Below, in pieces: positions 9,213 to 18,650 of a stretch of 64,000 nt of DNA. The translations under genes were made by a program, and so were the position numbers. Below the pieces are notes generated by a model. That model was given only the letters and a program-made list of their open reading frames with translations. It searched no databases and was not told the origin of the DNA. The DNA is from Aquitalea aquatilis. GTDB lineage: Bacteria > Pseudomonadota > Gammaproteobacteria > Burkholderiales > Chromobacteriaceae. Numbering within the stretch: the stretch's first letter is position 1; the number at the start of each line of letters is the position of its first letter. Where the stretch lies: assembly GCF_005155025.1 (NCBI RefSeq), contig NZ_CP039731.1, positions 1,116,001 to 1,180,000 on the forward strand. Direction: 5' to 3'.

Positions 9213-9281
9213 GCGGACGCTTCGATCCGCCCTGGCGCGTCCGGCAACGACGCGCCGGACTAGCTCATGACAGGAGAAAAC

Positions 9282-9794
9282 ATGCAGATACGTGATGCCA
9301 AGCTGGAAGATCTGGCCGTCATTCTGGATATCTACAACGAGGTGATTGCCACCTCCACCGCCATCTACAATGACGACCCGCTCAACCCCGGTGAATTTGC
9401 CATCTGGTTCCAGGACCGGCTGGCCGCCGGTTACCCGGTGCTGGTAGCCGAAGACCAGGGCGAAATCCTGGGCTTTTCCAGCTTCGGCGATTTCCGCCCG
9501 CGTCCGGGCTTTCGCTTTACCGTGGAACACAGCGTGCATCTGGCCGCCGCTGCGCGTGGCAAGGGCATAGGCAGCGCGCTGGTCAGTGCGCTATTCCCGC
9601 GCGCCGAGGCGCTGGGCAAGCACACCATGCTGGGCGCGGTAGATGCCGCCAACGAAGGCTCCATCCGCTTCCACGAAAAACTGGGCTTCATCAAGGTGGG
9701 CGTGCTGCCGCAAGTGGGCTTCAAGTTTGGCCGCTGGCTGGACCTGGTCTACATGCAGAAATTCATCAGCGGCCAGAGCGACGGCCCGGTGTAA
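9282..9794 (+). CDS. GNAT acetyltransferase, phosphinothricin/methionine-sulfoximine type
   Basis: This 170-residue enzyme opens MQIRDAKLEDLAVILDIYNE and contains VEHSVHLAAAARGKGIGSAL, the acetyl-CoA loop, then FHEKLGFIKVGVLPQVGFKF and LDLVYMQKF. This order is typical of the PAT/MddA group that acetylates phosphinothricin or methionine sulfoximine and sulfone. GGAGAAAAC before the ATG at 9282 decides the start over the upstream one at 9267. It faces pyrBI, with a block of hairpins between. Confidence 0.85.
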   Translation: MQIRDAKLEDLAVILDIYNEVIATSTAIYNDDPLNPGEFAIWFQDRLAAGYPVLVAEDQGEILGFSSFGDFRPRPGFRFTVEHSVHLAAAARGKGIGSALVSALFPRAEALGKHTMLGAVDAANEGSIRFHEKLGFIKVGVLPQVGFKFGRWLDLVYMQKFISGQSDGPV

Positions 9795-9810
9795 TTCGCA
9801 CAGGACATTG

Positions 9811-10038
9811 ATAAAAAAGAAAAACGCCGCAGTTTCCTGCGGCGTCAGGCTGTTGGCAATGTGATTTGCTACAACTCTACAGGACCCGGCAAAGCCGGGC
9901 CTCTCTATAAACATGTTGATCCGACAGCCTTCCCGTCTATTCCCCTTCCCCCCGCCCTTGCCCTGCAAGGGAGCCTCGCCTTCTTCAACGAAGGCGAGAA
10001 AAAGAAAAACGCCGCAGTTTCCTGCGGCGTTTTCTGTT
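9811..10038. terminator. Stacked hairpins between convergent GNAT and pyrI genes, with a duplicated terminator
   Basis: The stretch AAAACGCCGCAGTTTCCTGC followed by GGCGT occurs twice, with the stem ACGCCGCAG/CTGCGGCGT at 9824-9845 and 10009-10030. The second copy has A-runs on one side and TTTTC on the other, so it can work both ways. The first has A-runs only and would work for minus-strand transcripts. Between them are CCCGGC-AAA-GCCGGG (9885-9899) and CTCGCCTTC/GAAGGCGAG (9975-9998). No gene is seen here; a short 81-codon frame over it is not credible. Confidence 0.75.
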
Positions 10039-10102
10039 CTGCTACTGCGCTGTTAAAACAGCGTCCGTTCTTGAAGTTCTCTATTCTCTTCCTCTGTACG
10101 AC

Positions 10103-10561
10103 TTAGCGCACGACTGCAACAATATCCTTACTGAACACCTTTTCGCAATACTTGCATTTCATTTTGATGTCTTTGACCTGTGCCTTGACGAAGAAATGGC
10201 TCTTCACCGGCTCGGCATGCGAGATGCAATTGGAGTTGGGGCAGGCAAAAATGCCTTCGATGCTTTCCGGCAGTTCCAGCTTGTGCTTCTTCACCACTTC
10301 GAAATTATCGATGACATTGACCGTGGCCTTGGGGGCGAACAGGGCCAGCTCGTTGGCCTGCTCTTCAGTCAGGGCAACATTTTCCACCTTGATGATGTCC
10401 TTGGCGCCCATGTGGCGGGACGACAGGTTCAGCCCCACGGTAATGCGCTCGCCGGTTTCCGCCAGCTTGAACAGACGCAGGATGTTGACCCCCTGGCCAG
10501 CCGGGATGTGATCGATAACGGTGCCTTGTTTCAGGGCTTCAACGGTACGGGTGTATTGCAT
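10103..10561 (-). CDS. pyrI: Aspartate carbamoyltransferase regulatory subunit
   Basis: PyrI is the nucleotide-binding subunit that gives aspartate transcarbamylase its CTP/ATP control. The 152 residues match the E. coli protein throughout: [33 protein letters not shown], then the zinc domain with CPNSNC near residue 109 and CKYCEKVF near 138. It begins 18 nt after pyrB, so the two are one operon, and it ends at the duplicated terminator block. Confidence 0.97.
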   Translation of the reverse strand: MQYTRTVEALKQGTVIDHIPAGQGVNILRLFKLAETGERITVGLNLSSRHMGAKDIIKVENVALTEEQANELALFAPKATVNVIDNFEVVKKHKLELPESIEGIFACPNSNCISHAEPVKSHFFVKAQVKDIKMKCKYCEKVFSKDIVAVVR

Positions 10562-10579
10562 GATGTTTCCTTCCCTGAT

Positions 10580-11500
10580 TTATACGGTTTCGTTCAGTAC
10601 CAGCGACAACAGCGCCTGACGGGCGTACACACCGTTCTTGGCCTGCTCGAAATAGTAGGCATGCGGTGTGGCATCCACATCCACGGTGATTTCATCCACC
10701 CGTGGCAGCGGGTGCAACACCTTCAGATTGGTACGGGCGGTCTTGAGCATGTCGGCGCGCAACACGAACTGGCCCTGGATTTTCTTGAACTCGGTTTCGT
10801 CAAAACGCTCACGCTGCACACGGGTCATGTACATGATGTCGATCAGCGGGATCACATCGTCCAGGCTGTCGACAATGGTGTATTCGATGCCCTTTTCGTC
10901 CAGCTCCTCGCAGATATAGTCCGGCATGGCCAGCTGCTCGGGTGCCACAAAATAGAAGCGCGCGCCAAACAGCGACAGCGCCTGGGTCAGCGAATGCACG
11001 GTGCGGCCGTATTTCAGGTCGCCGACAAAGGCGATGGTGAGGTTTTCCAGCGTACCTTGTGTTTCACGAATGGTGAACAGGTCGAGCAGGGTCTGCGTGG
11101 GATGCTGGTTGGAACCGTCACCGCCGTTGATCACCGGTACGCTGGAGAATTCGCTGGCCAGCCGCGCCGCGCCTTCCTTGGGGTGACGCATCACCACGGC
11201 ATCGGTGTAAGAGCTGATGATCTTGATCGAGTCAGCCAGGGTTTCGCCTTTTTTGGCGCTGGTATTGCCACCATCGGCAAAGCCGATGATGTCGCCACCC
11301 AGCCGCTGTACCGCAGTCTCGAACGACAGGCGGGTACGGGTGGACGGTTCAAAGAAACAGCTGCCCACCAGCTTGCCTTGCAACAGGTCATTGCGCGGCG
11401 TGCGTTTGAGCTTGCCCGCCGTTTCCACGACGAGCTCTAGCTCCTCGCGCGAAAAATCGGGGATGGAAATGATGTGTTTCCGATAGAGCGGGTTTGCCAT
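10580..11500 (-). CDS. pyrB: Aspartate carbamoyltransferase catalytic subunit
   Basis: This 306-residue enzyme makes carbamoyl-aspartate in de novo pyrimidine synthesis. It starts [20 protein letters not shown], nearly as in E. coli, and has the carbamoyl-phosphate loop [13 protein letters not shown], then [25 protein letters not shown] and HPLPRVDEI. The ATG at 11500 was chosen over 11518 by homology. A terminator-like hairpin lies 41-71 nt upstream, suggesting attenuation of pyrBI. Confidence 0.97.
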   Translation of the reverse strand: MANPLYRKHIISIPDFSREELELVVETAGKLKRTPRNDLLQGKLVGSCFFEPSTRTRLSFETAVQRLGGDIIGFADGGNTSAKKGETLADSIKIISSYTDAVVMRHPKEGAARLASEFSSVPVINGGDGSNQHPTQTLLDLFTIRETQGTLENLTIAFVGDLKYGRTVHSLTQALSLFGARFYFVAPEQLAMPDYICEELDEKGIEYTIVDSLDDVIPLIDIMYMTRVQRERFDETEFKKIQGQFVLRADMLKTARTNLKVLHPLPRVDEITVDVDATPHAYYFEQAKNGVYARQALLSLVLNETV

Positions 11501-11540
11501 GATGGGGGGTCCTTGCATTCTGCGAATTATTTTTTACCCA

Positions 11541-11571
11541 TAAAAAAAAAGCCCCTGAGCAATCAGGAGCT
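11541..11571 (-). terminator. Candidate transcriptional attenuator of pyrBI
   Basis: In minus-strand RNA, AGCUCCUGA, loop UUGC, then UCAGGGGCU pairs completely (one G-U) and is followed by nine U. The plus-strand version has a C-A mismatch, so the element is built for the pyrB direction. A terminator so close before pyrB, ahead of the whole operon, recalls the E. coli pyrBI attenuator. Confidence 0.75.
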
Positions 11572-11794
11572 TTTTTTCTGGAATTTCCGGGGTTCGGGAA
11601 CAGTCCGGCCTCGCAGCAACGACACAACGCCACCGTGACAGGTGGTGCGGGCGCTAATGACAACAGCTGCAAATGGCGACAAGACGGCTCCTCCGAACAA
11701 ACCCCGAGATTCTAATGCCAAATCAGCGGCTTGATAAGAGCAGTGTCGCATTTTGCAAATTTCATGACACCAATACGGCAAGGCAGCGACACAT

Positions 11795-12400
11795 TCAGGT
11801 CGGCTGGCGCTGCCATAAACAGCGCAATCCCAGCCCTATCATCATCAAGCCGCTGGCCCGCTGCCCCCATACCGCCAGCCGTGACATGGAGCCGGCGGCG
11901 CAAAGCCGGCTTCCCAGCCACAGCAAGGCCATCAGATAACTCAGGTTCAGCAGACAGAACACCACGCCCAGTTGCAAAAAGCCCGGCAGGACCGCCTGCC
12001 CGACCGGCAGAAACTGCGGGAAGAAGGCCATGAAGAACACGATGGCCTTGGGATTACCCAGGGTCAGCAAGCAGGCGGAGTACAGTTGCCGCCGGCTGGC
12101 CGGGGTATCCGGTACAGGCGGTAGTGCCGCCTGACGCCAGCACTGGCAGCCCAAGTAGATCAGGTAAGCGGCACCACCCCAGCGCAACACGGCAAACAGC
12201 AGCGGATTGGCCGCCAGCAAGGCCGCGACACCCAGGGCCGACAACAGGATCAGCAGCATGTCACCCAGCAGCAAACCCGCCAGGGCCAGGCCAGCAGCAC
12301 GCCAGCCTTCGCGCTGAAATGCCCGCCATACACACAGTGTGCCGGCTCCGGGAGTCATCACCAGCAACAGTGCCGCGGGTAAAAAGGCAGACCACAACAT
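11795..12400 (-). CDS. LysE/RhtB family amino acid exporter
   Basis: The 201-residue inner-membrane protein opens with LPAALLLVMTPGAGTLCVWR, the P-G-P-like first helix of LysE/RhtB translocators, and has GGAAYLIYLGCQCWR, TLGNPKAIVFFMAFFPQFL and MIGLGLRCLWQRQ in the family order. About six membrane segments are expected. Substrates in the family are homoserine, threonine or other amino acids; which one applies here cannot be read. It is a lone gene downstream of the chemoreceptor terminator. Confidence 0.88.
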   Translation of the reverse strand: MLWSAFLPAALLLVMTPGAGTLCVWRAFQREGWRAAGLALAGLLLGDMLLILLSALGVAALLAANPLLFAVLRWGGAAYLIYLGCQCWRQAALPPVPDTPASRRQLYSACLLTLGNPKAIVFFMAFFPQFLPVGQAVLPGFLQLGVVFCLLNLSYLMALLWLGSRLCAAGSMSRLAVWGQRASGLMMIGLGLRCLWQRQPT

Positions 12401-12456
12401 GGCTACTCCTCACAATGCGCACGACATGTGTAGCCATTCTGCAGCAGCCAGACAGC

Positions 12457-12480
12457 AAAACGCCACCCCGCAGGGTGGCG
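12457..12480 (-). terminator. Terminator of the chemoreceptor gene
   Basis: On the minus strand CGCCACCC and GGGTGGCG pair around a four-base loop and are followed by TTTT, 25 nt after the chemoreceptor stop. Confidence 0.7.
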
Positions 12481-12504
12481 TGTGCCAGTACAGACAGGCC
12501 GGGT

Positions 12505-14580
12505 TTACAGCTTGAAATTGCTGACCAGGCTTTCCAGATTGGCCGATAGTTCGCGCAGCTGTGCCACCGAATCCGACACCTGCCGCACCACATGGCTATT
12601 GCTCTGCGCCATGGCGCTGATGCGCTCCACGTTCTGGGCGATTTCCTGGCTGGCCGTGGACTGTTCCCGGGTAGAGGCGGCAATGTCGACAATGCTGGCC
12701 ACCAGGCCCTGGCTGCGGCCCAGCACCGTATTCATCGCCTCGTTGGCTTCATCTGCCACCGCCACGCTCAGTGTCACCTGCTCGCGGCTGTTTCTCACGT
12801 CGTCCACCGCCTCGCGGGTTTCACTGCCGATGGCATTGACGATGCGGGTAATCTGCACCGTGGCCTCGGCGGTACGCCCGGCCAGATTGCGCACTTCGTC
12901 GGCTACCACGGCAAAGCCACGGCCCATTTCACCGGCACGGGCCGCCTCGATGGCCGCATTCAGCGCCAGCAGATTGGTCTGATCGGCAATGTCCTTGATC
13001 ACCCGCACAATGGTACTGACTTCTTCCGAGCGCTCGCCCAGGCCGTTCATCCGCTCGGCCAGCGCCTGCATGCTGCTGGTCATGCGCTGGATTTCAGCAG
13101 TGATGCGGTTGACCGTGGCCACGCTCTGCTCGGTCAGCTCGCCGGTTTCACGGGCGGTGATTTCGGCTTCCTGTGCGGTATCGGCGATGTGATGCACGCT
13201 CACCGTCACCTGCTCCACACCGGCCGCCGTGGCGCTGGCGGCATCAGACTGGCTGGCCGAAGCCTGCTGCACCTGGCTGGCGGAGTCGGCCAGGCTGGCG
13301 GCGGCAATGCTCACCTCGTGGCTTTGCTGGCGCACCTCGACAAACATGTCGCGCAGGCTGCCGATAAAGCGGTTGAAGGCATCGGCGGTGCGGCCGATTT
13401 CATCGCGATTGGCAATCTGCATGCGGACGGTGAGATCGCCACGGCCAGAGGCAAGCTGGTCCATGGTGTCGGCCAGCTGGTTGAGCGGCCGGGTCAGCGC
13501 GCGTACCACGGCCGTCAGCACCAGCAGAATCACCACCAGCGCCACCACGCCAATCAGGATGGCAGTCAGGCACTGCTTCTTGGCATCGGCGGTAATCGCC
13601 GCAGTCGGGATGGACACGCCCAGCGCCCAGAACTGGCCGGTATTGCCCACTTTCACCGGATGGAAGAAATGGGTGAAACCACCATCTTCATAGACGAAGT
13701 TTTCGCCTTTCTTGATCTGCTCCAGGTGTCCGGCCAGCGCGTCGTCCTTGGGCACCGGCTTGCCCAGCAGTTCCGATTTGGCCGTTACCACATACAGGCC
13801 ACCTTCGGACACCATGCGGATAAAGCCAGTTTCATACAGATGGATGGCACCAAAGCGTTTTTGCAGCTGGTCCAGCGCCACATCGGTGGCCGACACCCCC
13901 AGCATCTTGCCGGCAGCATCCTTGACGACCACCGCCAGCGAGCTTTCCAGAATCATCTTGCCCTGCACTTCGTAGGGATAGGGCTCGGTAATGGTGTCGC
14001 GAGCACGCTGCTTGGGCACGTAGTAGAAATCGCCCCAGCCGGATTTTTCATAATCGGGCTGATAACTTTCCGGGTGCTCCTTGAACTTGGGGAATTCCTT
14101 CACCCGGTCGGCCGACATCATCACGTCCATCTGCGCCTTGCCCTGGGCATTTTTGGTGATGTAGGGCTGGTAGCGGCCGGTAGGGTCATGCCGTGGCCAG
14201 TCCAGGCGGAAGCCGTTGTCATTGCCATCGAAGGCATTGGGTTCCCACAACATCCACAGGCCAACCGATTGCGGGGCATCGTCCAGCATCTGCTGGATCA
14301 TGTTGTCCGCCTGCTTGCGATCCAGCGGTGCAACGCGCTTGATGCCGAGAATGGCATCCGCCAGATGACGTGGCAGGGTGAATCCCTTGTCGAAATCGCT
14401 TTCTGCGTCTTTGGCATAACTGCTGGCCTGTTCAGACGCCAGCTTGTAACCCACATCGACTGCGGCAGTGTAGCTCTGCCAGGCAATCAGGCTGATCATC
14501 ACGGCAAAACCAACGGCAATCGCCGCTGCCGCTACCACGATGATGCGCGTACTCAGATGACCCCATTTTGCTGTCGCCAT
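12505..14580 (-). CDS. Methyl-accepting chemotaxis protein with periplasmic Cache sensor
   Basis: This is a 691-residue transmembrane receptor. A first membrane helix (residues about 13-34, [20 protein letters not shown]) is followed by a large periplasmic dCache-type region (to about 330, with [16 protein letters not shown]), a second helix near 336-361, a HAMP segment ([20 protein letters not shown]) and the cytoplasmic signalling hairpin with [19 protein letters not shown] and [12 protein letters not shown]. Double-Cache receptors of this type often sense amino acids, but the ligand is not readable. No C-terminal CheR pentapeptide is seen; it ends SNFKL. Confidence 0.93.
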   Translation of the reverse strand: MATAKWGHLSTRIIVVAAAAIAVGFAVMISLIAWQSYTAAVDVGYKLASEQASSYAKDAESDFDKGFTLPRHLADAILGIKRVAPLDRKQADNMIQQMLDDAPQSVGLWMLWEPNAFDGNDNGFRLDWPRHDPTGRYQPYITKNAQGKAQMDVMMSADRVKEFPKFKEHPESYQPDYEKSGWGDFYYVPKQRARDTITEPYPYEVQGKMILESSLAVVVKDAAGKMLGVSATDVALDQLQKRFGAIHLYETGFIRMVSEGGLYVVTAKSELLGKPVPKDDALAGHLEQIKKGENFVYEDGGFTHFFHPVKVGNTGQFWALGVSIPTAAITADAKKQCLTAILIGVVALVVILLVLTAVVRALTRPLNQLADTMDQLASGRGDLTVRMQIANRDEIGRTADAFNRFIGSLRDMFVEVRQQSHEVSIAAASLADSASQVQQASASQSDAASATAAGVEQVTVSVHHIADTAQEAEITARETGELTEQSVATVNRITAEIQRMTSSMQALAERMNGLGERSEEVSTIVRVIKDIADQTNLLALNAAIEAARAGEMGRGFAVVADEVRNLAGRTAEATVQITRIVNAIGSETREAVDDVRNSREQVTLSVAVADEANEAMNTVLGRSQGLVASIVDIAASTREQSTASQEIAQNVERISAMAQSNSHVVRQVSDSVAQLRELSANLESLVSNFKL

Positions 14581-14772
14581 GCATTTATCCCCCGATAAGC
14601 TGCTCTTTTAACTGTATGCCTAATATACGGCGTTTCAATACAAACTCTTTAATATATTGGGGTATACCCTCAACACTGGCGAGCAGAGCAAGCGCAATGC
14701 ATGAGCAAGCGCAAATACACCAGCAATGAAATTCGCTAATGTCATTCACATGAATACTTGGCTAGTCGGGCT

Positions 14773-15027
14773 TCAGGGCGCGGTTTTCTCTTCCAGCAGG
14801 GTCAGCCAGGCCAGGGCGTGACTGTTGCTTTCACCGCACATTTCGGCAGAAGGCTGCAGGCCAGAACACACCGCTGGCCGCTCTGGCCGGCCAAACAGCA
14901 GGCAAAGATTGTCAGCGCTGAGCTGAACGCAGCGCACCCCGGCCGGCTTGCCCTGTGGCATGCCCGGGATGGGAGAGGAAATGGAGGGCGCGATGCAACA
15001 CGCCGCGCAATGCAAACGGCAATCCAT
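14773..15027 (-). CDS. YkgJ family cysteine-cluster protein
   Basis: The 84-residue frame starts [20 protein letters not shown] and continues [35 protein letters not shown] and [15 protein letters not shown], very close to E. coli YkgJ. The CxxxCxxCC cluster defines the family, believed to bind zinc or iron; function is unproven. The ATG at 15027 was chosen by homology; an upstream frame adds 16 unlikely residues. It is divergent from the HD-GYP gene. Confidence 0.85.
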   Translation of the reverse strand: MDCRLHCAACCIAPSISSPIPGMPQGKPAGVRCVQLSADNLCLLFGRPERPAVCSGLQPSAEMCGESNSHALAWLTLLEEKTAP

Positions 15028-15207
15028 GGTGGGCTTTCTAGCGCGACCGGCAACAAGGGCCGGCCACCATATCACAAAGTATGCCGGCTACCGGCGCAGC
15101 TGACTCCCCTTTTCCTGCAGATAATTTACAATATCACTAACTGTTTTACTTTTTATCCCAGAGACCAGCGCCGCACCTTTTGCAGCCATCAAGTTAGAGC
15201 ACAAGCA

Positions 15208-16422
15208 ATGATCAAGTGCATCGATGTGTCCGATCTCAAGGTTGGCATGTACATTCACGACCTGAACTGCGACTGGATGTCGCATCCCTTCTTGCTGAAG
15301 CGCTTTCTGGTCAACGATGAAAGCGCCATTCACAAGATTGCCGATGCCGGTATCCACGAGGTGTATATCGACACCGACAAGGGCAAGGATGTCGCCCATG
15401 CGCCCACGGTCACCGAAGTAAAGCACAAGCTGGAACAGGAAATCATCGAGCTGGCCAGCCGGGAAGTCCCGGTGGAACGCCGGGTGGAAGCGGCGGCGGA
15501 ATTCGGCCGCGCCCAGCTGATCCACAATGAGGCCAACCTCATCGTGCGCGGCATTCTGCAGGATGTGCGGCTGGGCAAGCAGGTGGAACTGGAAATGGTG
15601 GAGCCATCCATCGAAAAGATGACCACGTCCATTCTGCGCAACGGCGGTGCCCTGCTGTCGCTGTGCCGCATCAAGGACAAGGACAACTACACCTTCCAGC
15701 ACTCGGTCAGCGTCGGCGCGCTGATGGTCAGCTTCTGTAACGCCATGAACATGAGCCGCGAGGTGATCCACCATGCCGGCATTGGCGGCATGCTGCACGA
15801 TATCGGCAAGATGAAGGTGCCGGACAGCATCCTCAACAAACCGGGCAAGCTGACCGAGCAGGAATTCGCCGTGATGAAATGCCATGTGGTGGAGAGCAAG
15901 CAGATTCTGCTGGCCACCAAGGGCATTTCCGATACCGCAGTCAAAGTGGCCGCCCAGCACCACGAGCGCCACGATGGCAGTGGTTATCCGGAAGGGCTGA
16001 AGGGTGAGGAAATCTCCCAGCTGGGACAGATGGCAGCCATCGTCGATGTCTACGATGCACTGACCTCCGACCGCTGCTATCACAAGGGCATGGCGCCCAC
16101 CGATGCCCTGCGCAAGATTTTCGAATGGTCGAAATTCCACTTCAATCCGGTGCTGGTGCAGGCCTTCATGCGCTGTATCGGCATCTATCCCATCGGCACA
16201 CTGGTACGGCTGGAAAGCGGCCGGCTGGGGGTGGTGATCGAGCAAAACGACAATAATCTGGTTTCGCCCAAGGTGAAGGTATTTTTCAGCAGCAAGAGCA
16301 ATACCTATATCCCGCCGGAAATCGTCGACCTATCGCGCAGCATGGGGGCTGGTGGCGGCGACAAGATCGTCAGCCACGAATCCCCCAGCAAATGGCGGAT
16401 GGATCCGCTGCGCTTTCTGTAA
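15208..16422 (+). CDS. HD-GYP domain protein (cyclic-di-GMP phosphodiesterase type)
   Basis: The 404-residue protein has an N-terminal DUF3391 module (IKCIDVSDLKVGMYIHDLNC) and an HD-GYP domain with the metal motif LHDIGKMKVPD near residue 195 and HHERHDGSGYPEG near residue 258. All signature residues are intact, so c-di-GMP hydrolysis is the likely activity. The open frame extends 150 codons upstream, but that part is out of line with the family and overlaps the divergent ykgJ-type gene, so I take the ATG at 15208. A hairpin terminator follows the stop. Confidence 0.9.
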   Translation: MIKCIDVSDLKVGMYIHDLNCDWMSHPFLLKRFLVNDESAIHKIADAGIHEVYIDTDKGKDVAHAPTVTEVKHKLEQEIIELASREVPVERRVEAAAEFGRAQLIHNEANLIVRGILQDVRLGKQVELEMVEPSIEKMTTSILRNGGALLSLCRIKDKDNYTFQHSVSVGALMVSFCNAMNMSREVIHHAGIGGMLHDIGKMKVPDSILNKPGKLTEQEFAVMKCHVVESKQILLATKGISDTAVKVAAQHHERHDGSGYPEGLKGEEISQLGQMAAIVDVYDALTSDRCYHKGMAPTDALRKIFEWSKFHFNPVLVQAFMRCIGIYPIGTLVRLESGRLGVVIEQNDNNLVSPKVKVFFSSKSNTYIPPEIVDLSRSMGAGGGDKIVSHESPSKWRMDPLRFL

Positions 16423-16425
16423 ACG

Positions 16426-16453
16426 ACAAAGCCCGCCAATGGCGGGCTTTGTC
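16426..16453. terminator. Bidirectional terminator between HD-GYP and mscS-type genes
   Basis: ACAAAGCCCGCC and GGCGGGCTTTGT form a long perfect stem around AAT, with T/A-rich arms at both sides, between two convergent stop codons. Confidence 0.85.
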
Positions 16454-16472
16454 TTGTCTGCGGCAAACCAGC

Positions 16473-17276
16473 TCAGCTCTGGCGCACCACCATAGCCTGT
16501 TCCGGTCCGGGAAAGCCGGCGGCAGCAAGGGTTTCGCGAATCAGCCGGTTGCTATCGAAATACACCTGCCAGTAGTGTTCCGGCTGGCAGCTGGGACGCA
16601 CCGCCAGTACCGGCCCCAGCGCAGTGAACTCCAGCAGTTCCACGCTGACTGCCGGCTCGGCCAGCACATTGGGAATGGCGGCAATCTTCTCGCGCAGCAG
16701 GCTGATGGCCAGGGCATGATCGGCACTGGCTGCCAGCTGGGCTTTCAGATCGACCCGGCGGTGACCGTTGGCGCTGTAGTTCTGGATGTTGTCGGAGAAA
16801 ATCTTGTTATTGCCGATCAATGTCATCACATTGTCCGGCGTATCAATAATGGTGGAGAACAGCCCCACTTCGCGCACGGTACCGCTGATGCCGGCCACGC
16901 TGACCACATCGCCCACCTTGAAGGGGCGCAGCACCACCAGGAAGATGCCGGCGGCAAAGTTGGCCAGCAAGCCGCTCCAAGCCAGACCGATGGCCACGCC
17001 GGCTGCACCGATGATGGCGGCAAAGCTGGCGGTTTGCACACCAAAGAAACCCAGCATGGCAATGACCAGCACCACGGTCAGGCTGACGGACAGGAAGGAA
17101 TGTGCATAGCGGCGCAACGTGGGATCGAGCTTTCTGGCCACCAGCTGCTCTTCCATCAGCCGCCCGGCCAGGGCGATGAACCAGCGCCCCACCACCCACA
17201 GCACAATGGCGGAAACGATATTGATACCGGCCTGGATTGCCAGATCCGCCCAGTGCGTCCAATTGATGTCAGTCAT
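16473..17276 (-). CDS. MscS family small-conductance mechanosensitive channel
   Basis: The 267-residue protein has three membrane segments (about residues 14-34, 60-80 and 88-115), of which the third is the pore helix GAAGVAIGLAWSGLLANFAA. The MscS beta domain follows with VVLRPFKVGDVVSVAGISG, VREVGLFSTII and GNNKIFSDNIQNYS. It would relieve turgor on osmotic downshock. Length is close to E. coli MscS. It lies 92 nt after the sirtuin stop on the same strand. Confidence 0.93.
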   Translation of the reverse strand: MTDINWTHWADLAIQAGINIVSAIVLWVVGRWFIALAGRLMEEQLVARKLDPTLRRYAHSFLSVSLTVVLVIAMLGFFGVQTASFAAIIGAAGVAIGLAWSGLLANFAAGIFLVVLRPFKVGDVVSVAGISGTVREVGLFSTIIDTPDNVMTLIGNNKIFSDNIQNYSANGHRRVDLKAQLAASADHALAISLLREKIAAIPNVLAEPAVSVELLEFTALGPVLAVRPSCQPEHYWQVYFDSNRLIRETLAAAGFPGPEQAMVVRQS

Positions 17277-17368
17277 GGTAATCCTATTTATTCAGTTGGT
17301 AGAAACCATTGAAAAATAGAATGTCCTTGGCAAAAAATCCAGCCAGCACGGTCCTGCCAGCAGCAGGC

Positions 17369-18103
17369 TCAGCCCAGCAAGCCCTGCAGCTGCTGGCAGG
17401 TATCGCCAATACCGGCCTCGATGCGGATATCGAATACCGCGTCCATACGGGTGGGCGTGTAATTGATCAGCGCCGTCGGCACGCCAGCGCGCGCCGCTTC
17501 CAGTGGAATCAGGTTGACCGGCGAGACCTCCAGCGAAGAGCCCAGCACCAGCAGCAAGTCCGCCGCCAGCGCCTGCTGGAAGGCCTGTTCGATCAAGGGA
17601 ACCGGCTCGCCGTACAACACCACGTCCGGCTTCAGCACATCCATGCAGTGGGTACACAGCGGCAGCACATGGTGATTGATATAGTCCAGCCCCTGTTGCC
17701 GGCCGCAGGCAGGACAACTGGCGCTGCGCAGCGTGCCATGCAGTTCCAGTACCTGGCGGCTGCCGGCCACGCCATGCAGGCCGTCGATATTCTGCGTCAG
17801 CACCGTGACCTGCGTGCCCGCAGCCTCCAGCCCGGCCAAAAAACGATGGCCGGCATTGGGCTGGTAATTACCCAGCAACTTGGTGTGGAACAGCTGCTTG
17901 AAGCTATGCCAGAACGCTTCAGGGTCGGCACGGAAATAATCGATGGACACCAGCTCTTCCAGCTGCATGCCCTGCTGCCACAGCCCCTTGGCCGAGCGAA
18001 AATCCGGAATGCCCGACTCGGTGCTCATGCCCGCACCACTCAATACCACGATATGACCAGCCTGCCTGATGGCGGCGGCCAGCCGCATAATATCCTGCTG
18101 CAT
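17369..18103 (-). CDS. Sir2 family NAD-dependent protein deacylase (sirtuin)
   Basis: This 244-residue enzyme carries the NAD pocket VLSGAGMSTESGIPDFRS near residues 20-37, TQNIDGLHGVAGS, the catalytic-loop ELHGTLRSA, two zinc pairs (CPAC and CTHC) and GSSLEVSPVNLIP. All catalytic motifs are intact. CAGGAGACAGCAG before the ATG at 18103 sets the start; the longer frame from 18184 has no support. It lies 93 nt after the MazG-like pyrophosphatase gene and before the MscS gene, all on the same strand. Confidence 0.92.
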   Translation of the reverse strand: MQQDIMRLAAAIRQAGHIVVLSGAGMSTESGIPDFRSAKGLWQQGMQLEELVSIDYFRADPEAFWHSFKQLFHTKLLGNYQPNAGHRFLAGLEAAGTQVTVLTQNIDGLHGVAGSRQVLELHGTLRSASCPACGRQQGLDYINHHVLPLCTHCMDVLKPDVVLYGEPVPLIEQAFQQALAADLLLVLGSSLEVSPVNLIPLEAARAGVPTALINYTPTRMDAVFDIRIEAGIGDTCQQLQGLLG

Positions 18104-18196
18104 CTGCTGTCTCCTGCACCTGCTTTTTATTGTTGCCAAGCTTAGTCGCGTGCCGCTGCCACTGGCAAAAATCCAGTGCAGCAAGCTTGCCCAACA

Positions 18197-18550
18197 TCAA
18201 GCCGATGGCGCACCGTTGACGGGTGCCGGATATTTGACGGCATTTTTCTGCAATTTGTCGCAGACAGCGGCATTGATATCCAGCTTCAGCACGCTAGCCA
18301 GCCGCACCAGATACAGCAGCACGTCGGCCACTTCTTCCTGCAGATGGGTAAAGCGTGCCGGGTCGTCTGCCAGCCGGGCGACTTCTTCATCGCTCAACCA
18401 TTGGAAGATTTCCGCCAGCTCGCCCACCTCGCCGGTCAAGGCCAGCATCAGGTTGCGTGGCGTATGAAAGCGCTGCCAGTCGCGTGCATCGGCAAACTGC
18501 TGCAAAGCGGCTTCCAGTGCGGTGGTTTCAATCAAGCGCCTATCGCTCAT
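18197..18550 (-). CDS. MazG-like nucleotide pyrophosphohydrolase
   Basis: The 117-residue all-helical protein has the MazG/dCTPase signature: FHTPRNLMLALTGEVGELAE and EEVADVLLYLVRLA supply the ExxE and ExxD magnesium ligands. It resembles dCTP pyrophosphatase 1, which cleans the nucleotide pool; substrate choice is inferred. A perfect parS site sits 22 nt upstream of its start codon, in the short gap before it. Confidence 0.88.
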   Translation of the reverse strand: MSDRRLIETTALEAALQQFADARDWQRFHTPRNLMLALTGEVGELAEIFQWLSDEEVARLADDPARFTHLQEEVADVLLYLVRLASVLKLDINAAVCDKLQKNAVKYPAPVNGAPSA

Positions 18551-18571
18551 CGCCGTTTCCTCCGGTGTGCG

Positions 18572-18585
18572 GTTTCACGTGAAAC
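18572..18585. promoter_or_regulatory. parS site (ParB binding)
   Basis: GTTTCACGTGAAAC is a perfect match to the core of the near-universal chromosomal parS, TGTTTCACGTGAAACA. It lies in the gap upstream of the MazG-like gene. Loading of ParB at such sites near oriC drives chromosome segregation. Confidence 0.85.
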
Positions 18586-18607
18586 CGCAGGACACATGCA
18601 AAACAAA

Positions 18608-18625
18608 ACGCCCGCAAGCGGGCGT
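18608..18625 (-). terminator. Terminator of the GST gene
   Basis: ACGCCCGC and GCGGGCGT pair around a two-base centre, with TTTTG on the minus-strand side, 26 nt after the GST stop. Confidence 0.75.
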
Positions 18626-18650
18626 CAGGCTATGGACAAGATCAGATGTC

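Noticed and set aside
12592-14598. Plus-strand frame of 668 codons
   Set aside because: Mirror of the chemoreceptor gene, which has every domain of its family; no recognisable protein in the mirror frame.
14758-15207. 150-codon N-terminal extension of the HD-GYP gene
   Set aside because: It overlaps the divergent YkgJ-type gene, reads as low-complexity shadow, and the family begins at the ATG at 15208.
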